From positions 895,472-959,471 of the forward strand of contig NZ_CH672414.1 in NCBI RefSeq assembly GCF_000152785.1: a stretch of 64,000 nucleotides of DNA, written 5' to 3'. Source of the DNA: Yoonia vestfoldensis SKA53 (GTDB lineage: Bacteria; Pseudomonadota; Alphaproteobacteria; Rhodobacterales; Rhodobacteraceae). The notes beneath the pieces are model-generated. The model worked only from the letters and a program-made list of their open reading frames with translations. It had not been told where the DNA came from and searched no databases. Shown here in pieces: positions 29,867 through 40,700 of the stretch; position 1 is the first letter of the stretch; each line of letters begins with the position of its first letter. The translations under genes and the position numbers were made by a program.

Positions 29867-29952
29867 GCCGATGTGGCGGAATGGTAGACGCAGGGGATTC
29901 AAAATCCCCCGGTGGTAACATCGTGTGGGTTCGAGTCCCTCCATCGGCACCA
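29867..29952 (+). tRNA. tRNA-Leu, anticodon CAA
   Basis: Full cloverleaf, 86 bases including an encoded CCA. Acceptor stem GCCGATG/CATCGGC; anticodon stem GGGGA/TCCCC around the loop TTCAAAA, giving CAA (reads UUG); a long variable arm as expected for leucine; T-loop GTTCGAGTC. A CGCGTC-TTT-GACGCG hairpin at 29955-29969 directly follows and probably ends transcription. No integrase or repeat lies next to it. Confidence 0.96.
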
Positions 29953-30098
29953 ATCGCGTCTTTGACGCGGCCTTTCCCAAGGACCTACGCTAAGACAAGG
30001 TTGCCCGATACGGGCCATTTTGATGCCATGTTTGATCTCTAGGACAACAGGCAGTCCCGCGATGGGTCCAGATAAGTTAACCCGCGGTTAGCCTCGGT

Positions 30099-30923
30099 AT
30101 GGTGTTGTGTAATCAGGCGCATGTCGCGCCACATGGTAAAGAACGTGAAATTGTGGCTGGGTTTTTGACTGTACCTTCCGAACATGCCAACCGCTATGGC
30201 CGGTGCGATCTATTGAACCTGACAGGGCCGCAGGTCAAAAAGATCGCCTTTAAACCCAAAAATCCCGATGCCAGCCGCGTGACCTATGGTTGCGGCACCA
30301 CCCTGACCTATGCCCAGATCGCGCAGGTCATTCCCTGTTTCACCCCCGGCACCAGGATCGCCACACCCAAAGGCGAAAAACTGGTCGAAAATTTGAAAAT
30401 CGGCGACAGGGTCGTGACCCGCGACAATGGCATCCGCCACATCACTTGGGCCGGTCAAAAGACGATGCAGATGCAGGATCTGCAGATCAGCGCCACGATG
30501 CGTCCCGTGCTGATCCGTGCGGGCGCGTTGGGGCAGGGCCTGCCGGAACGCGATATGATCGTGTCGCCCAATCACCGTGTCTTGGTGGTTTCGGACATGG
30601 CAAAGCGTCATTTCGCCGAATCAGAGGTGCTGATCGCGGCCAAACATCTGACGCAGATGAAAGGCATCACACCGATCGATCTGCCAAAGGCGACCTATAT
30701 CCATTTCATGTGCGAAACCCATGAAATCGTTTTGTCAGACGGGGCCTGGACCGAAAGTTTCCAGCCCGGCGATGACACGCTGCAAGGCATCGACGCCGAT
30801 CAACGCGAAGAATTGTTCCTGCTCTTCCCCGAACTGGCCACCAAAGAAGGCCTGCGCCGCTACCGTGCCGCGCGCAAGACGCTGCAACAGACCGAGGCCG
30901 GGTTGATCACCGCCACCGGCTAA
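30099..30923 (+). CDS. Hint (hedgehog/intein) domain protein
   Basis: 274 residues. The Hint domain starts at about residue 79 with C-F-T-P-G-T-R-I-A-T-P-K-G, placing a cysteine at the position used for self-cleavage, followed by the family block V-E-N-L-K-I-G-D-R-V-V-T-R-D-N-G. The C-terminal part has H-E-I-V-L-S-D-G-A-x-x-E-S. Roseobacters carry many such stand-alone Hint_2 proteins, of unknown purpose; some are attached to secreted RTX-like proteins. The N-terminal 78 residues match nothing I know. A CtrA-like motif ends only eight bases before the ATG, so the start may lie further in, for instance at the GTG at 30153. Confidence 0.7.
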   Translation: MVLCNQAHVAPHGKEREIVAGFLTVPSEHANRYGRCDLLNLTGPQVKKIAFKPKNPDASRVTYGCGTTLTYAQIAQVIPCFTPGTRIATPKGEKLVENLKIGDRVVTRDNGIRHITWAGQKTMQMQDLQISATMRPVLIRAGALGQGLPERDMIVSPNHRVLVVSDMAKRHFAESEVLIAAKHLTQMKGITPIDLPKATYIHFMCETHEIVLSDGAWTESFQPGDDTLQGIDADQREELFLLFPELATKEGLRRYRAARKTLQQTEAGLITATG

Positions 30924-31510
30924 AGCGCGCTGCGCCGCCATGCATCCCATTGTTCGGGTGTGTCCAGATCAAGCCTTGCGCGCTGGTCGGGCAGCGGGAC
31001 CATGCATGTCTGACCCTGATGCGCCTGCACGATTGTTTCGGCACCCCCATCCCCCGCCAAATCCGCGAATTGACCGCGCAACCGCGCGTCAAAGATCACC
31101 GGATGACCGGGCTTGCCATCCGCGGTCGCACCCCGCCAGATCAGATAATCAGGATGCAGCTGCCGCGCGGTCAGAACCTGCTGCAGATCAGCTGTGCTCA
31201 AGGCCACCAGATCGCCGAGCAAGATCATGAAAGCCGCGCAATCGGGCAATTGCGCGACCGCGTCACGCATGCTGGCAGACATGCCCTGTGCCGCATTTTG
31301 CGCGACCAGCAGGGGTGCATCCAAATCATTGATGACCGCTGCGCGCGGATGATCCGCAGCAGGCAGCACCACGCAAACCGGATGGCCGGTCGCTTGCGCC
31401 ATCACCACCTGCCGGCGTAACAGCGGCATGCCATCCACGACCTGCAACAGCTTGTCCTGCCCGCGCATCCGGCGCGACGCGCCTGCCGCAAGGATCAGGA
31501 TCGGGATCAT
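30920..31510 (-). CDS. MocA-like molybdenum cofactor nucleotidyltransferase
   Basis: 196-residue MobA/MocA-family enzyme. L-I-L-A-A-G-A-S-R-R-M-x-G-x-D-K-L-L at the N-terminus is the nucleotide-binding signature, and L-L-G-D-L-V holds the metal-binding Asp (usually G-D-M/Q-P). Close relatives transfer CMP to the molybdenum cofactor for xanthine-dehydrogenase-type enzymes. The neighbour, overlapping by four bases, is a flavoprotein, not a molybdoenzyme, so the pathway is not confirmed by context. Its 3' end meets the Hint gene end, overlapping by four bases. Confidence 0.85.
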   Translation of the reverse strand: MIPILILAAGASRRMRGQDKLLQVVDGMPLLRRQVVMAQATGHPVCVVLPAADHPRAAVINDLDAPLLVAQNAAQGMSASMRDAVAQLPDCAAFMILLGDLVALSTADLQQVLTARQLHPDYLIWRGATADGKPGHPVIFDARLRGQFADLAGDGGAETIVQAHQGQTCMVPLPDQRARLDLDTPEQWDAWRRSAL

Positions 31511-33915
31511 CCGCGCATGACCTGACCGTCCGGGTCGAACAGGGGTGTCGTGATCCGGCGGGCAGGGCGGCGCTGGCCCATGATCTCGATCTCGACCACC
31601 GTGTCGTCGGTCGCCGCGGCGCGCGGGACCAACGCAAAAGCGATGGATGTGCCTGTATGATGCGCATAGCCGCCAGAGGTACAGAACCCCTGCACCTGCC
31701 CTGCGATAAACACCGGTTCATAGGCGACGACATCGGCATCATCCGCATCGACCACAAAGGTCACTAGCATCCGGTCAGGCGGCGTGGCGCGTTCCGCCTC
31801 GGCCAGCGCGCGGCCAATGAAATCACTGGTCTTTTTGAAGCTGATGAAGCGGTCCATCCCTGTTTCGGCGGCGGTGTAATCAGGTGAAAACTCGCGCCCC
31901 CATGAGCCGAAAAACCGGTCGAGCCGCAGCGACATCATCGCGCGCATCCCGAACGGGGCGATGCCGTAAGGCTGGCCCGCCTGCCAAAGCGTCCACCACA
32001 ATTGCCGCTGGTCCGTGGGGTCGCAGTAAATCTCATAGCCCAGATCGCCGGTATAGCTGACACGCTGCACGATACAGGCGACCTGACCTACCGTGATGCG
32101 GCGCACATCCATGAACCTGATCCCCGCCACATCATCGCGCGTGCAGGCGGCCAGCACATCGCGCGCCTTCGGCCCTGCAATCTGGAACCCCGTGCGCGTG
32201 TCCGAGATATTCTCGACCCGCGCATCCGGGCTTTCGTTCTGCATAAACCAGCGGTGGTGGATGTCCTGCGCGCCATAGCTGGCGGTCAGCTGGAAGTCAT
32301 CCTCGGCCAGACAGGAGACAGTGAAATCACCCCAAAGCCGCCCCTTGGGTGACAGCATCGGCGTCAATGACATGCGCCCCGGTTGCGGGATGCGTCCCGC
32401 CATGATCCGGTCGAGCCATGCGCGCGCGCCGCTGCCTGTGACGCTGAACTTGCCGAAATTCTGCAATTCATTGATGCCGACACCGCCGCGCACCGCCGCC
32501 ACCTCGCGCGCGGTGGCGGCAAAGGCATCAGACCGGCGAAAGGTCGGGGTCTCATAGGGCGGGTCACCTGCGCGGGCAAAGTAATTGGCAACCTCCAGCC
32601 CGAATTGATGGCCCCAGACCGCGCCCAGATCGGTGAAAATGTCGTACATCGGCGTGGTGCGATGCGGGCGGGCGGCGGGCAATTCCTGATTGGGATAGCT
32701 GACGGAAAACCGGTTCTGGTAATTTTCCACCACCTTGGGGCGGGTATAGCCGGGCGTGATCCAGCGGCCATAGCGCGCGATATCCAAGGCACTGACATCG
32801 CGTTCGCATTCGCCCGTGATCATCCATTGCGCCAGCATCAGGCCCACACCGCCACCCTGACTGAACCCCGCCATGACACCGCAGGCCGACCAGTAATTGC
32901 GCAGGCCGGGCACCGGGCCGACCAGCGGATTGCCATCAGGGGCAAAGGTAAAGGGGCCGTGGATCACCGATTTGACGCCCGCGCGTTCCAGCACCGGAAA
33001 GCGGCTGTAGGCAAAGGCGATGGACTCCTCGATCTTGTCCAGATTGTCGGGCAGCAATTCATGGCCAAAATCCCACGGCGTGCCATCCACCGCCCAAGGT
33101 TTGCAGGGCTGTTCATAAAACCCGATGCACAGGCCCCGCCCTTCCTGGCGCAGATAGCTTTCGCCGGCGGGGTCCATGACATGGGGGTGTTCGCTGTCAC
33201 GCTCGTAAATCTCGGGCAGGTCGTCGGTGACGATATATTGGTGTTCCATCGGGTGTAGCGGGACATAAGACCCCGCCATCGCCGCCACTTCGCGCGCCCA
33301 AAGACCCGCGGCATTGACCACATGTTCGGCATGGATCGTGCCTTTGTCGGTCACCACGTCCCATGTGCCGTCAGGGCGGGGGGTCGTTGCAATCACCTTG
33401 CAATGCAATTCGATCGTCGCACCGCCCATCTTGGCGGCACGCGCATAGGCATGGGTTGTGCCGGACGGGTCAAGATGCCCGTCCAACGGGTCGTAAAGCC
33501 CGCCAATGATGCCATCAAGATTGGTGATCGGCGCGATTTTCGCAATCTCTGCGGGGCCGATGATTTCGGTGTCCAGACCCATGTACCGGTGCTTGGCGCG
33601 TTCGGCGACCAGCATGTCGAACCGGTCCTGATTATCCGCAAGCGTCACACCGCCAACATGGTGCAGCCCGCAGGACATGCCCGTGATCGCCTCCAGCTCG
33701 CGGTACAGGCGGATGGTATAGCCTTGCAGCGCGGCCATATTCGTGTCGCCATTCAGCGTGTGAAATCCGCCCGCCGCATGCCAGGTGGACCCCGATGTCA
33801 GCTCGGAGCGTTCCAACAGCATGACATCCGACCAGCCCAGCTTGGTCAGATGATAAAGCACCGAACACCCGACAACGCCGCCTCCGATGATCACGGCACG
33901 GGTGGTGGTTTTCAT
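31507..33915 (-). CDS. dimethylglycine/sarcosine dehydrogenase-like FAD + GcvT protein
   Basis: 802 residues, two parts. The N-terminal half is an FAD-dependent amino-acid oxidase (DAO) domain, I-I-G-G-G-V-V-G-C at about 9-17, with S-G-S-T-W-H-A-A-G-G, the flavin-contact motif of the DMGDH/sarcosine dehydrogenase group. The C-terminal half (from about 430) is a GcvT-like aminomethyltransferase domain that passes the released methyl group to tetrahydrofolate. Expected to demethylate an N-methyl glycine derivative, fitting glycine-betaine use by marine bacteria. The exact substrate is not readable. Overlaps the MocA-like gene by four bases. Confidence 0.88.
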   Translation of the reverse strand: MKTTTRAVIIGGGVVGCSVLYHLTKLGWSDVMLLERSELTSGSTWHAAGGFHTLNGDTNMAALQGYTIRLYRELEAITGMSCGLHHVGGVTLADNQDRFDMLVAERAKHRYMGLDTEIIGPAEIAKIAPITNLDGIIGGLYDPLDGHLDPSGTTHAYARAAKMGGATIELHCKVIATTPRPDGTWDVVTDKGTIHAEHVVNAAGLWAREVAAMAGSYVPLHPMEHQYIVTDDLPEIYERDSEHPHVMDPAGESYLRQEGRGLCIGFYEQPCKPWAVDGTPWDFGHELLPDNLDKIEESIAFAYSRFPVLERAGVKSVIHGPFTFAPDGNPLVGPVPGLRNYWSACGVMAGFSQGGGVGLMLAQWMITGECERDVSALDIARYGRWITPGYTRPKVVENYQNRFSVSYPNQELPAARPHRTTPMYDIFTDLGAVWGHQFGLEVANYFARAGDPPYETPTFRRSDAFAATAREVAAVRGGVGINELQNFGKFSVTGSGARAWLDRIMAGRIPQPGRMSLTPMLSPKGRLWGDFTVSCLAEDDFQLTASYGAQDIHHRWFMQNESPDARVENISDTRTGFQIAGPKARDVLAACTRDDVAGIRFMDVRRITVGQVACIVQRVSYTGDLGYEIYCDPTDQRQLWWTLWQAGQPYGIAPFGMRAMMSLRLDRFFGSWGREFSPDYTAAETGMDRFISFKKTSDFIGRALAEAERATPPDRMLVTFVVDADDADVVAYEPVFIAGQVQGFCTSGGYAHHTGTSIAFALVPRAAATDDTVVEIEIMGQRRPARRITTPLFDPDGQVMRG

Positions 33916-33999
33916 GGCACTGCTCCTGCTGTTTGCCGCAGTATGGCAGGGGCGGTCAGGTCCGGCGTTCCGTTTGCGACATCTCGTGTCGCGGTGGCG

Positions 34000-34557
34000 T
34001 TACGGGATGATCCGCGTGTATTTGCTGCCTTCGAGCGTCGCACCGACCCGCAGACCGGTCTGGCCGAACACGACCGCGATCACCGGCGACAGCGATGTCG
34101 TGGTTTCTGCGCGTAACATGTCGCTTTGGTTGCTGAAGGCATAATCAATACTGGCACCCGCGGCCCAACCGGGCGCTTGGCGGAATTCCAACAGCGCATC
34201 AGGCGTCATGAAGAACAGCACAGAGCTGAATTGCTGCGCCCCGATCTGCAGACCGGCACTGCCTGTGGTGGCGGAATAATAATCCACCGTCGATTGCCCG
34301 ACGCGCAACGCGCCGCGCCCGAATGACCCGCCAAAACCGAACCCCGCATTGGTCACCAAGGGCATCACCAACAGGCCCGATGCGCGCGACGCAAGATCGC
34401 GGGTACCGGGAAATTCGGTATACATCTGTTCCAATGTTGCATCGACGCGCGCATCGATGGTCGCGCCCGCACTACTGCCGATGCCGTTGTTACAAGCGGC
34501 AAGGCTGCCCGCCGCCATCAGGCCAAGCGCGAAACCACGCCGAGAAAATCTGCTCAT
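34000..34557 (-). CDS. Ysc84/SYLF-domain lipoprotein
   Basis: 185 residues with a twin-arginine-like basic start, a hydrophobic stretch and a lipobox S-L-A-A-C at about 18-22, so it is a predicted lipoprotein. The mature part is the Ysc84 (SYLF, formerly DUF500) domain, which includes G-x-G-x-G-G-S-F-G-R-G-A-L and a long beta-rich C-terminus. SYLF proteins bind lipids in eukaryotes; the bacterial role is unknown. It stands alone between the flavoprotein and the broken chemoreceptor. Confidence 0.85.
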   Translation of the reverse strand: MSRFSRRGFALGLMAAGSLAACNNGIGSSAGATIDARVDATLEQMYTEFPGTRDLASRASGLLVMPLVTNAGFGFGGSFGRGALRVGQSTVDYYSATTGSAGLQIGAQQFSSVLFFMTPDALLEFRQAPGWAAGASIDYAFSNQSDMLRAETTTSLSPVIAVVFGQTGLRVGATLEGSKYTRIIP

Positions 34558-34704
34558 ATCAATCTGCCCTTTGCCAATTCGGGACGTTAGCCGCCCTTCG
34601 TCGCGCGATGATAGGCGATAGTGACGAAAGTGTCACGCGTTTGGTGTCGCTGCGCGGATATTTCCCACCAGTCAGTACGCGGGCTTGCGCCCTGCGCCAA
34701 CATG

Positions 34705-36030
34705 TCATCCCGCGCGCCGCATCGGCGTCTTGTCGCTTTCGCTGGCATTCAGCTGCGACATCTGGTCGATCAGCGCGCCCACATTGCCCACCAGCGACGT
34801 GTTGGATTGCGCAAGCTGGTCCACCATTCCGGCGTTTTGCTGGGTGACAACATCAAGATGGCCAACACCAACGTTCAGTTCAGCCAGCGCATTGGATTGC
34901 TGGCGCGCGCTTTCGCTGATCGCGCCCATCGTTTCGCTGATCGTGCCAATGCTTTTGACGATGTTCTTCAGCTCGTCACCGGTATTGTTGACGAGATCGA
35001 CCCCGTTTGTCACCTGCGTCGCGCTGCGGCTGATCAAAGATTTGATCTCCCCTGCCGCGTCCTGCGCACGATGCGCAAGGCCGCGCACCTCTGATGCGAC
35101 AACGGCAAAGCCGCGGCCTGCATCGCCCGCGCGCGCGGCTTCGACACCGGCATTCAGCGCCAGCAGATTGGTCTGAAAGGCGATATCGTCGATCACGGCG
35201 ATGATCTTTGAAATCTCGCTAGACGAATTGGCAATCTGCGACATCGCATCTATCGCGCGCTGGACAACAGCATCGCTTTTGCGCGCACCGGCGGCGGTCT
35301 GGGTGGCCAGGTCTTCGGCATCCGTCAGGCGTTTGGTGGATGACCGCACGGTCGTGGTCAATTCTTCCAGCGCGGCGGCCGTCTGTTCCAGCGTCGCCGC
35401 CTGCGCGGTTGTGCGCGACGATAATTCCGAGGATGCATGTTCCAGATCACCGGTGATCGTGCGGACCTGTTGCGCGATCTGTGACACATTGCGCAAGATA
35501 TCGGCCAGACGGATGCTGGCCTTGTTAAAGGCGGTGCCAATATCATCAACATCGGACAGCCCGAAATGCGGCAACCGGTAGGTCAGATCACCGCCGCTCA
35601 GCGCATCAAGACCCTTGGCGATTTCGATAAAGGCGTCATTGCGCTGGGTCACGTCGGTGGACACCTTGATCACGATTGCAACCGCGCCGGTCGCATCGCG
35701 CACACCGGCATAGGTCGCCTAGATCCAGATCATCCGCCCGCTTTTGCAGCGGCGCTGAAACCGGTCGGTAAATGGTTCGCCCCGCCCCAGCCGGTCCCAG
35801 AAATCGCGGTATTCGGCGGACTTGGCATAGCTGGGATCGACGAACATCCGGTGGTGTTTGCCCTGAATTTCAGCCAGCGGATATTCCAGCGTCTTGCAGA
35901 AATTTTCGTTCGCCGAGATGATGGTCCCATCGAGACCAAAGCGGATGACGGCCTGCGTCTGGTCAATCATCGTCAAAAGAGGATCGGGCGACGGCACGTC
36001 TTTTTTGTGAAATAATAATGGCACTTGCAA
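34705..36030 (-). pseudogene. PAS-containing methyl-accepting chemotaxis protein, amber-interrupted
   Basis: Two open segments in one frame, 36030-35722 and 35718-34705, are split by one TAG at 35719-35721. The upstream part is a PAS domain ending R-M-I-W-I, the downstream part continues [11 protein letters not shown], the expected continuation after a Gln codon, so a single CAG-to-TAG change explains the break. The rest has a HAMP-like region and the MCP signalling tip ([11 protein letters not shown][17 protein letters not shown]). No membrane helix is visible, so this was a soluble receptor of about 440 residues. A re-start could yield the signalling half alone. Confidence 0.85.
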
Positions 36031-36091
36031 ATCTTTCTAGCGTTAACGTGATGCCGAAAGACTTACATGAGCAGATTACCAAATGGTTTAT

Positions 36092-37090
<999 letters not shown>

Positions 37091-37209
37091 GGGGCGGCCT
37101 TTGCGATGAATATGCCCTTTGGTCGCATGGATTTTGCGGCATCACAAGTCTGGGCAATCGCACGACGGCCCGCTATCGTCTGCGCTGACACAGATTACCG
37201 GACCATAGC

Positions 37210-37731
37210 TTGACCCTGATCGACATCATCACAAGCCTGATTGATTTCAGGACCTTTTCCAGCATCTGGTATTGGCTGGCGGTCTTGGTGACCTGGGCCG
37301 TTGCCACCCATTGGGTGATCGGCGTGCCGTTCGACATGGTCGTGCGCGCACGCAGGCAGGGCGGGCAGGCGGCGCAGGATCTCGAAATAATGGTGGCGAT
37401 CAACCTGCGCCGGTTGATGACGATTTCGGGCACACCGGCTGTCATTCTGGTTGGTATGGGGGCGTTTGTCGTCACGGCAGCGGCGATGCTGGGTTTTGTT
37501 TACGGGCTGGAACTGGCGCAGGGGCTGTTCTGTCTGGCCTTTCCGCTGGTCTTTGTCGGGCTGCTGACGCAGCGCAGCTGCCTGCAATTCGCGCAGGACC
37601 AACCGACCGGACCCGCCTTGATCCTGGCCATGGTGCGGCTGCGGTTCTGGATTCAGCTGATCGCGATTACAGCGCTGTTCTGCACTGCACTTTTGGGGAT
37701 CTATGTCCTGCTGAGCCAACGCTTCGGGTGA
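37210..37731 (+). CDS. conserved roseobacter membrane protein
   Basis: 173 residues, four predicted helices (about 19-40, 76-98, 100-118 and 141-165), separated by a basic loop. I recall homologues in Rhodobacterales labelled component of SufBCD complex, but see nothing in the sequence to support that. The start is a TTG at 37210; no better ATG fits. It ends 41 bases before mfd on the same strand and may share its transcript. Confidence 0.65.
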   Translation: MTLIDIITSLIDFRTFSSIWYWLAVLVTWAVATHWVIGVPFDMVVRARRQGGQAAQDLEIMVAINLRRLMTISGTPAVILVGMGAFVVTAAAMLGFVYGLELAQGLFCLAFPLVFVGLLTQRSCLQFAQDQPTGPALILAMVRLRFWIQLIAITALFCTALLGIYVLLSQRFG

Positions 37732-37772
37732 TGAGCAGTTGACACGGCCCCGGCGCAGGATATCTCGGCGCA

Positions 37773-40700
37773 ATGTCTGATCATACCCATATCACCGTCA
37801 GCGGCGCGCCCGAAGGGTTTGACGCCAAACTGATCCTTGCCGAATTGGCCAAGGGCCAGCCCGTTTGCCATATCGCGCGCGATGACAAAAGGCTGGCGGC
37901 CATGCAATCGGCGCTGGCGTTCTTTGCGCCCGGCGTGCCGGTGTTCGTTTTCCCCGCGTGGGATTGCCTGCCCTATGACCGGGTATCGCCCAACACAGAT
38001 ATTTCCGCCGCGCGCATGGCCACATTGGCAGCCCTTGTCCACGGGATGCCCGGCCAGTTCATCCTGCTGACCACACTATCGGCGGCGACCCAGCGCGTGC
38101 CAGCGCGCAACACATTGCGCGAGGCGGCATTTACCGCGACCGTGGGCAAACGGCTGGATGAAGGGGCATTGCGCGCCTTTCTGGTACGGATGGGGTTCAC
38201 GCAAAGCCCCAATGTGATGGAACCAGGCGATTATGCCGTGCGCGGCGGGATTATCGACATCTTTCCACCGGGCCAATCCGGCCCTGTGCGGCTGGATCTG
38301 TTCGGCGATGTGCTGGATGCCGCGCGCCGGTTTGACCCCGCCACCCAGCGCACGGTTGAAAAACTGACCGAAGTGGAACTGGCGCCGGTGTCCGAAGTGA
38401 TCTTGGACGAGGCCGCAATCACCCGGTTCCGGCAGAATTACCGGATCGAATTTGGTGCCGCCGGCACCGATGACCCGCTTTACGAGGCGGTCAGCGCGGG
38501 GCGCAAGCATGCGGGCGTCGAACATTGGCTGGGGTTCTTTCAGGACGATCTGGAAACCCTGTTCGATTACCTGCCCAAGGCGACCATCACGCTCGACGAC
38601 CAGATCGGCCCGCAACGCGTGGCGCGGTGGGAATCCATCGCCGACCAATACGGCACGCGGATGCATGCGCTGACGCAAAAGGGGCGGATGGATTCGGTCT
38701 ATAAACCGGCCCCACCGCAATTATTGTATCTGGACGATGCCGCGTGGGCGCGCGCCGTGGCCGAGCGCCGCGTGTTGCAGTTTTCACCGCACAAACAGGC
38801 CACCGGCCCCGGCGTCATCGACGCGGGCGGGCGCATGGGGCGCAGTTTCGCCCCTGAACGCCAACAAGAGAACCTGAGCCTGTTCGGGGCCTTGGCCGCG
38901 CATATCAAGGCGCGCAGCGCCAAAGGCCCGGTCATTGTCGCCTCTTATTCCGATGGCGCGCGCGAACGGCTCGAAGGCTTGATCGAGGATGAAGGTGTTG
39001 GCGAGACGATTGCCATCAGTGATTTTTCGCGCATCGGCAAAACCGGCGTCTATCTGGCGGTCTGGCCTTTGGATCAGGGGTTTGAATCCCCCGGCCTGAC
39101 GGTGATTTCCGAACAGGACGTGCTGGGCGACCGGCTGATCCGCCAGACCAAGCGCAAACGGCGTGCCGAAAATTTCCTCTCCGAGGCCAACAGCCTTGCC
39201 CCCGGCGATCTGGTGGTCCACGTCGATCACGGTGTCGGCCGGTTCGAGGGGATGGAGGTTGTCACAGCACTTGGTGCCGCGCATGAATGCCTGCTGATCG
39301 CCTATGCCGAGGAAACCAAGCTTTACCTGCCGGTCGAGAATATCGAGCTTTTGTCAAAATACGGCCATGAGGCCGGATTGCTGGACAAACTGGGCGGCGG
39401 TGCATGGCAGGCGAAAAAAGCACGGCTCAAGGAACGCATCCGCCAGATTGCCGAACGGCTGATCCGTGTCGCCGCCGAACGTGCGCTGCGCAAAGCCCCC
39501 GTACTGGAACCGGAATCAGGGTTGTGGGATCAATTCCTTGCGCGCTTTCCCTATGCCGAAACCGATGACCAGTTGTCCGCCATTGACGATGTGCTCAGTG
39601 ATCTGGGATCAGGTCAGCCGATGGACCGGCTGATCTGCGGCGATGTGGGCTTTGGCAAGACCGAAGTGGCCATTCGCGCCGCTTTCGTTGCGGCAATGGC
39701 GGGTGTGCAGGTGGCGATTGTGGCGCCCACAACCTTGCTCGCGCGCCAGCATTACCAAAGCTTTGCCGAAAGGTTCCGTGGCTTTCCGGTCAATGTGCGG
39801 CCTTTGTCGCGGTTCGTGTCACCGCGCGATGCGGCATTGACCCGTGACGGGATCGCGAAAGGTACGGTTGATATCGTGATCGGCACCCATGCGCTGCTGG
39901 CAAAGGCGGTGAATTTCAAGAACCTTGGCTTGTTGATCATCGACGAGGAACAGAAATTCGGCGTGCAGCACAAGGAAAGGCTGAAACAATTGCGCACCGA
40001 CGTGCATGTGCTGACCCTGACCGCCACGCCGATCCCGCGGACCTTGCAATTGTCGCTGTCGGGCGTGCGCGATCTGTCGGTCATCGGCACACCGCCGATC
40101 GACCGTCTGGCGATCCGCACCTATGTGTCCGAATTCGACACGATCACCGTGCGCGAGGCGCTCTTGCGCGAACATTATCGTGGCGGGCAGAGTTTCATCG
40201 TCGTCCCCCGCATCACCGATATGGACGAGATGGAAGCGTTTTTGCGCGAAGAAGTCCCCGAAGTGACATTCATCAGCGCCACGGGCCAGATGGCGGCGGG
40301 CGAATTGGACGACCGGATGAACGCCTTTTACGACGGCAAATATGATGTGCTGCTGGCGACAACGATTGTGGAATCCGGCCTCGATATTCCAACCGCCAAT
40401 ACGATGATCGTCTGGCGGGCGGATATGTTCGGGCTGTCGCAATTGTATCAGATCAGAGGCAGGGTGGGCCGGTCCAAGACCCGCGCCTATGCCTATCTGA
40501 CGACAAAACCGCGCCAGAAACTGACCACTACCGCGCAGAAACGTCTGCGCGTGCTGGGGTCCATCGACAGTCTGGGGGCAGGGTTTACGCTCGCGTCCCA
40601 AGACCTCGACATCCGTGGTGCGGGCAATTTGCTGGGCGAGGAACAATCCGGCCAGATGCGCGAAGTGGGCTATGAGCTTTACCAGCAGATGCTGGAAGAC

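Noticed and set aside
29867-29952. tRNA-Leu as attachment site of a mobile element
   Set aside because: No integrase, composition change or repeated tRNA 3' end is seen nearby; the flanking genes are ordinary backbone.
29759-29980. N-terminal extension of the DedA-like protein through the tRNA gene
   Set aside because: It reads the tRNA antisense; the ATG at 29758 with AAGGG upstream matches the family start.
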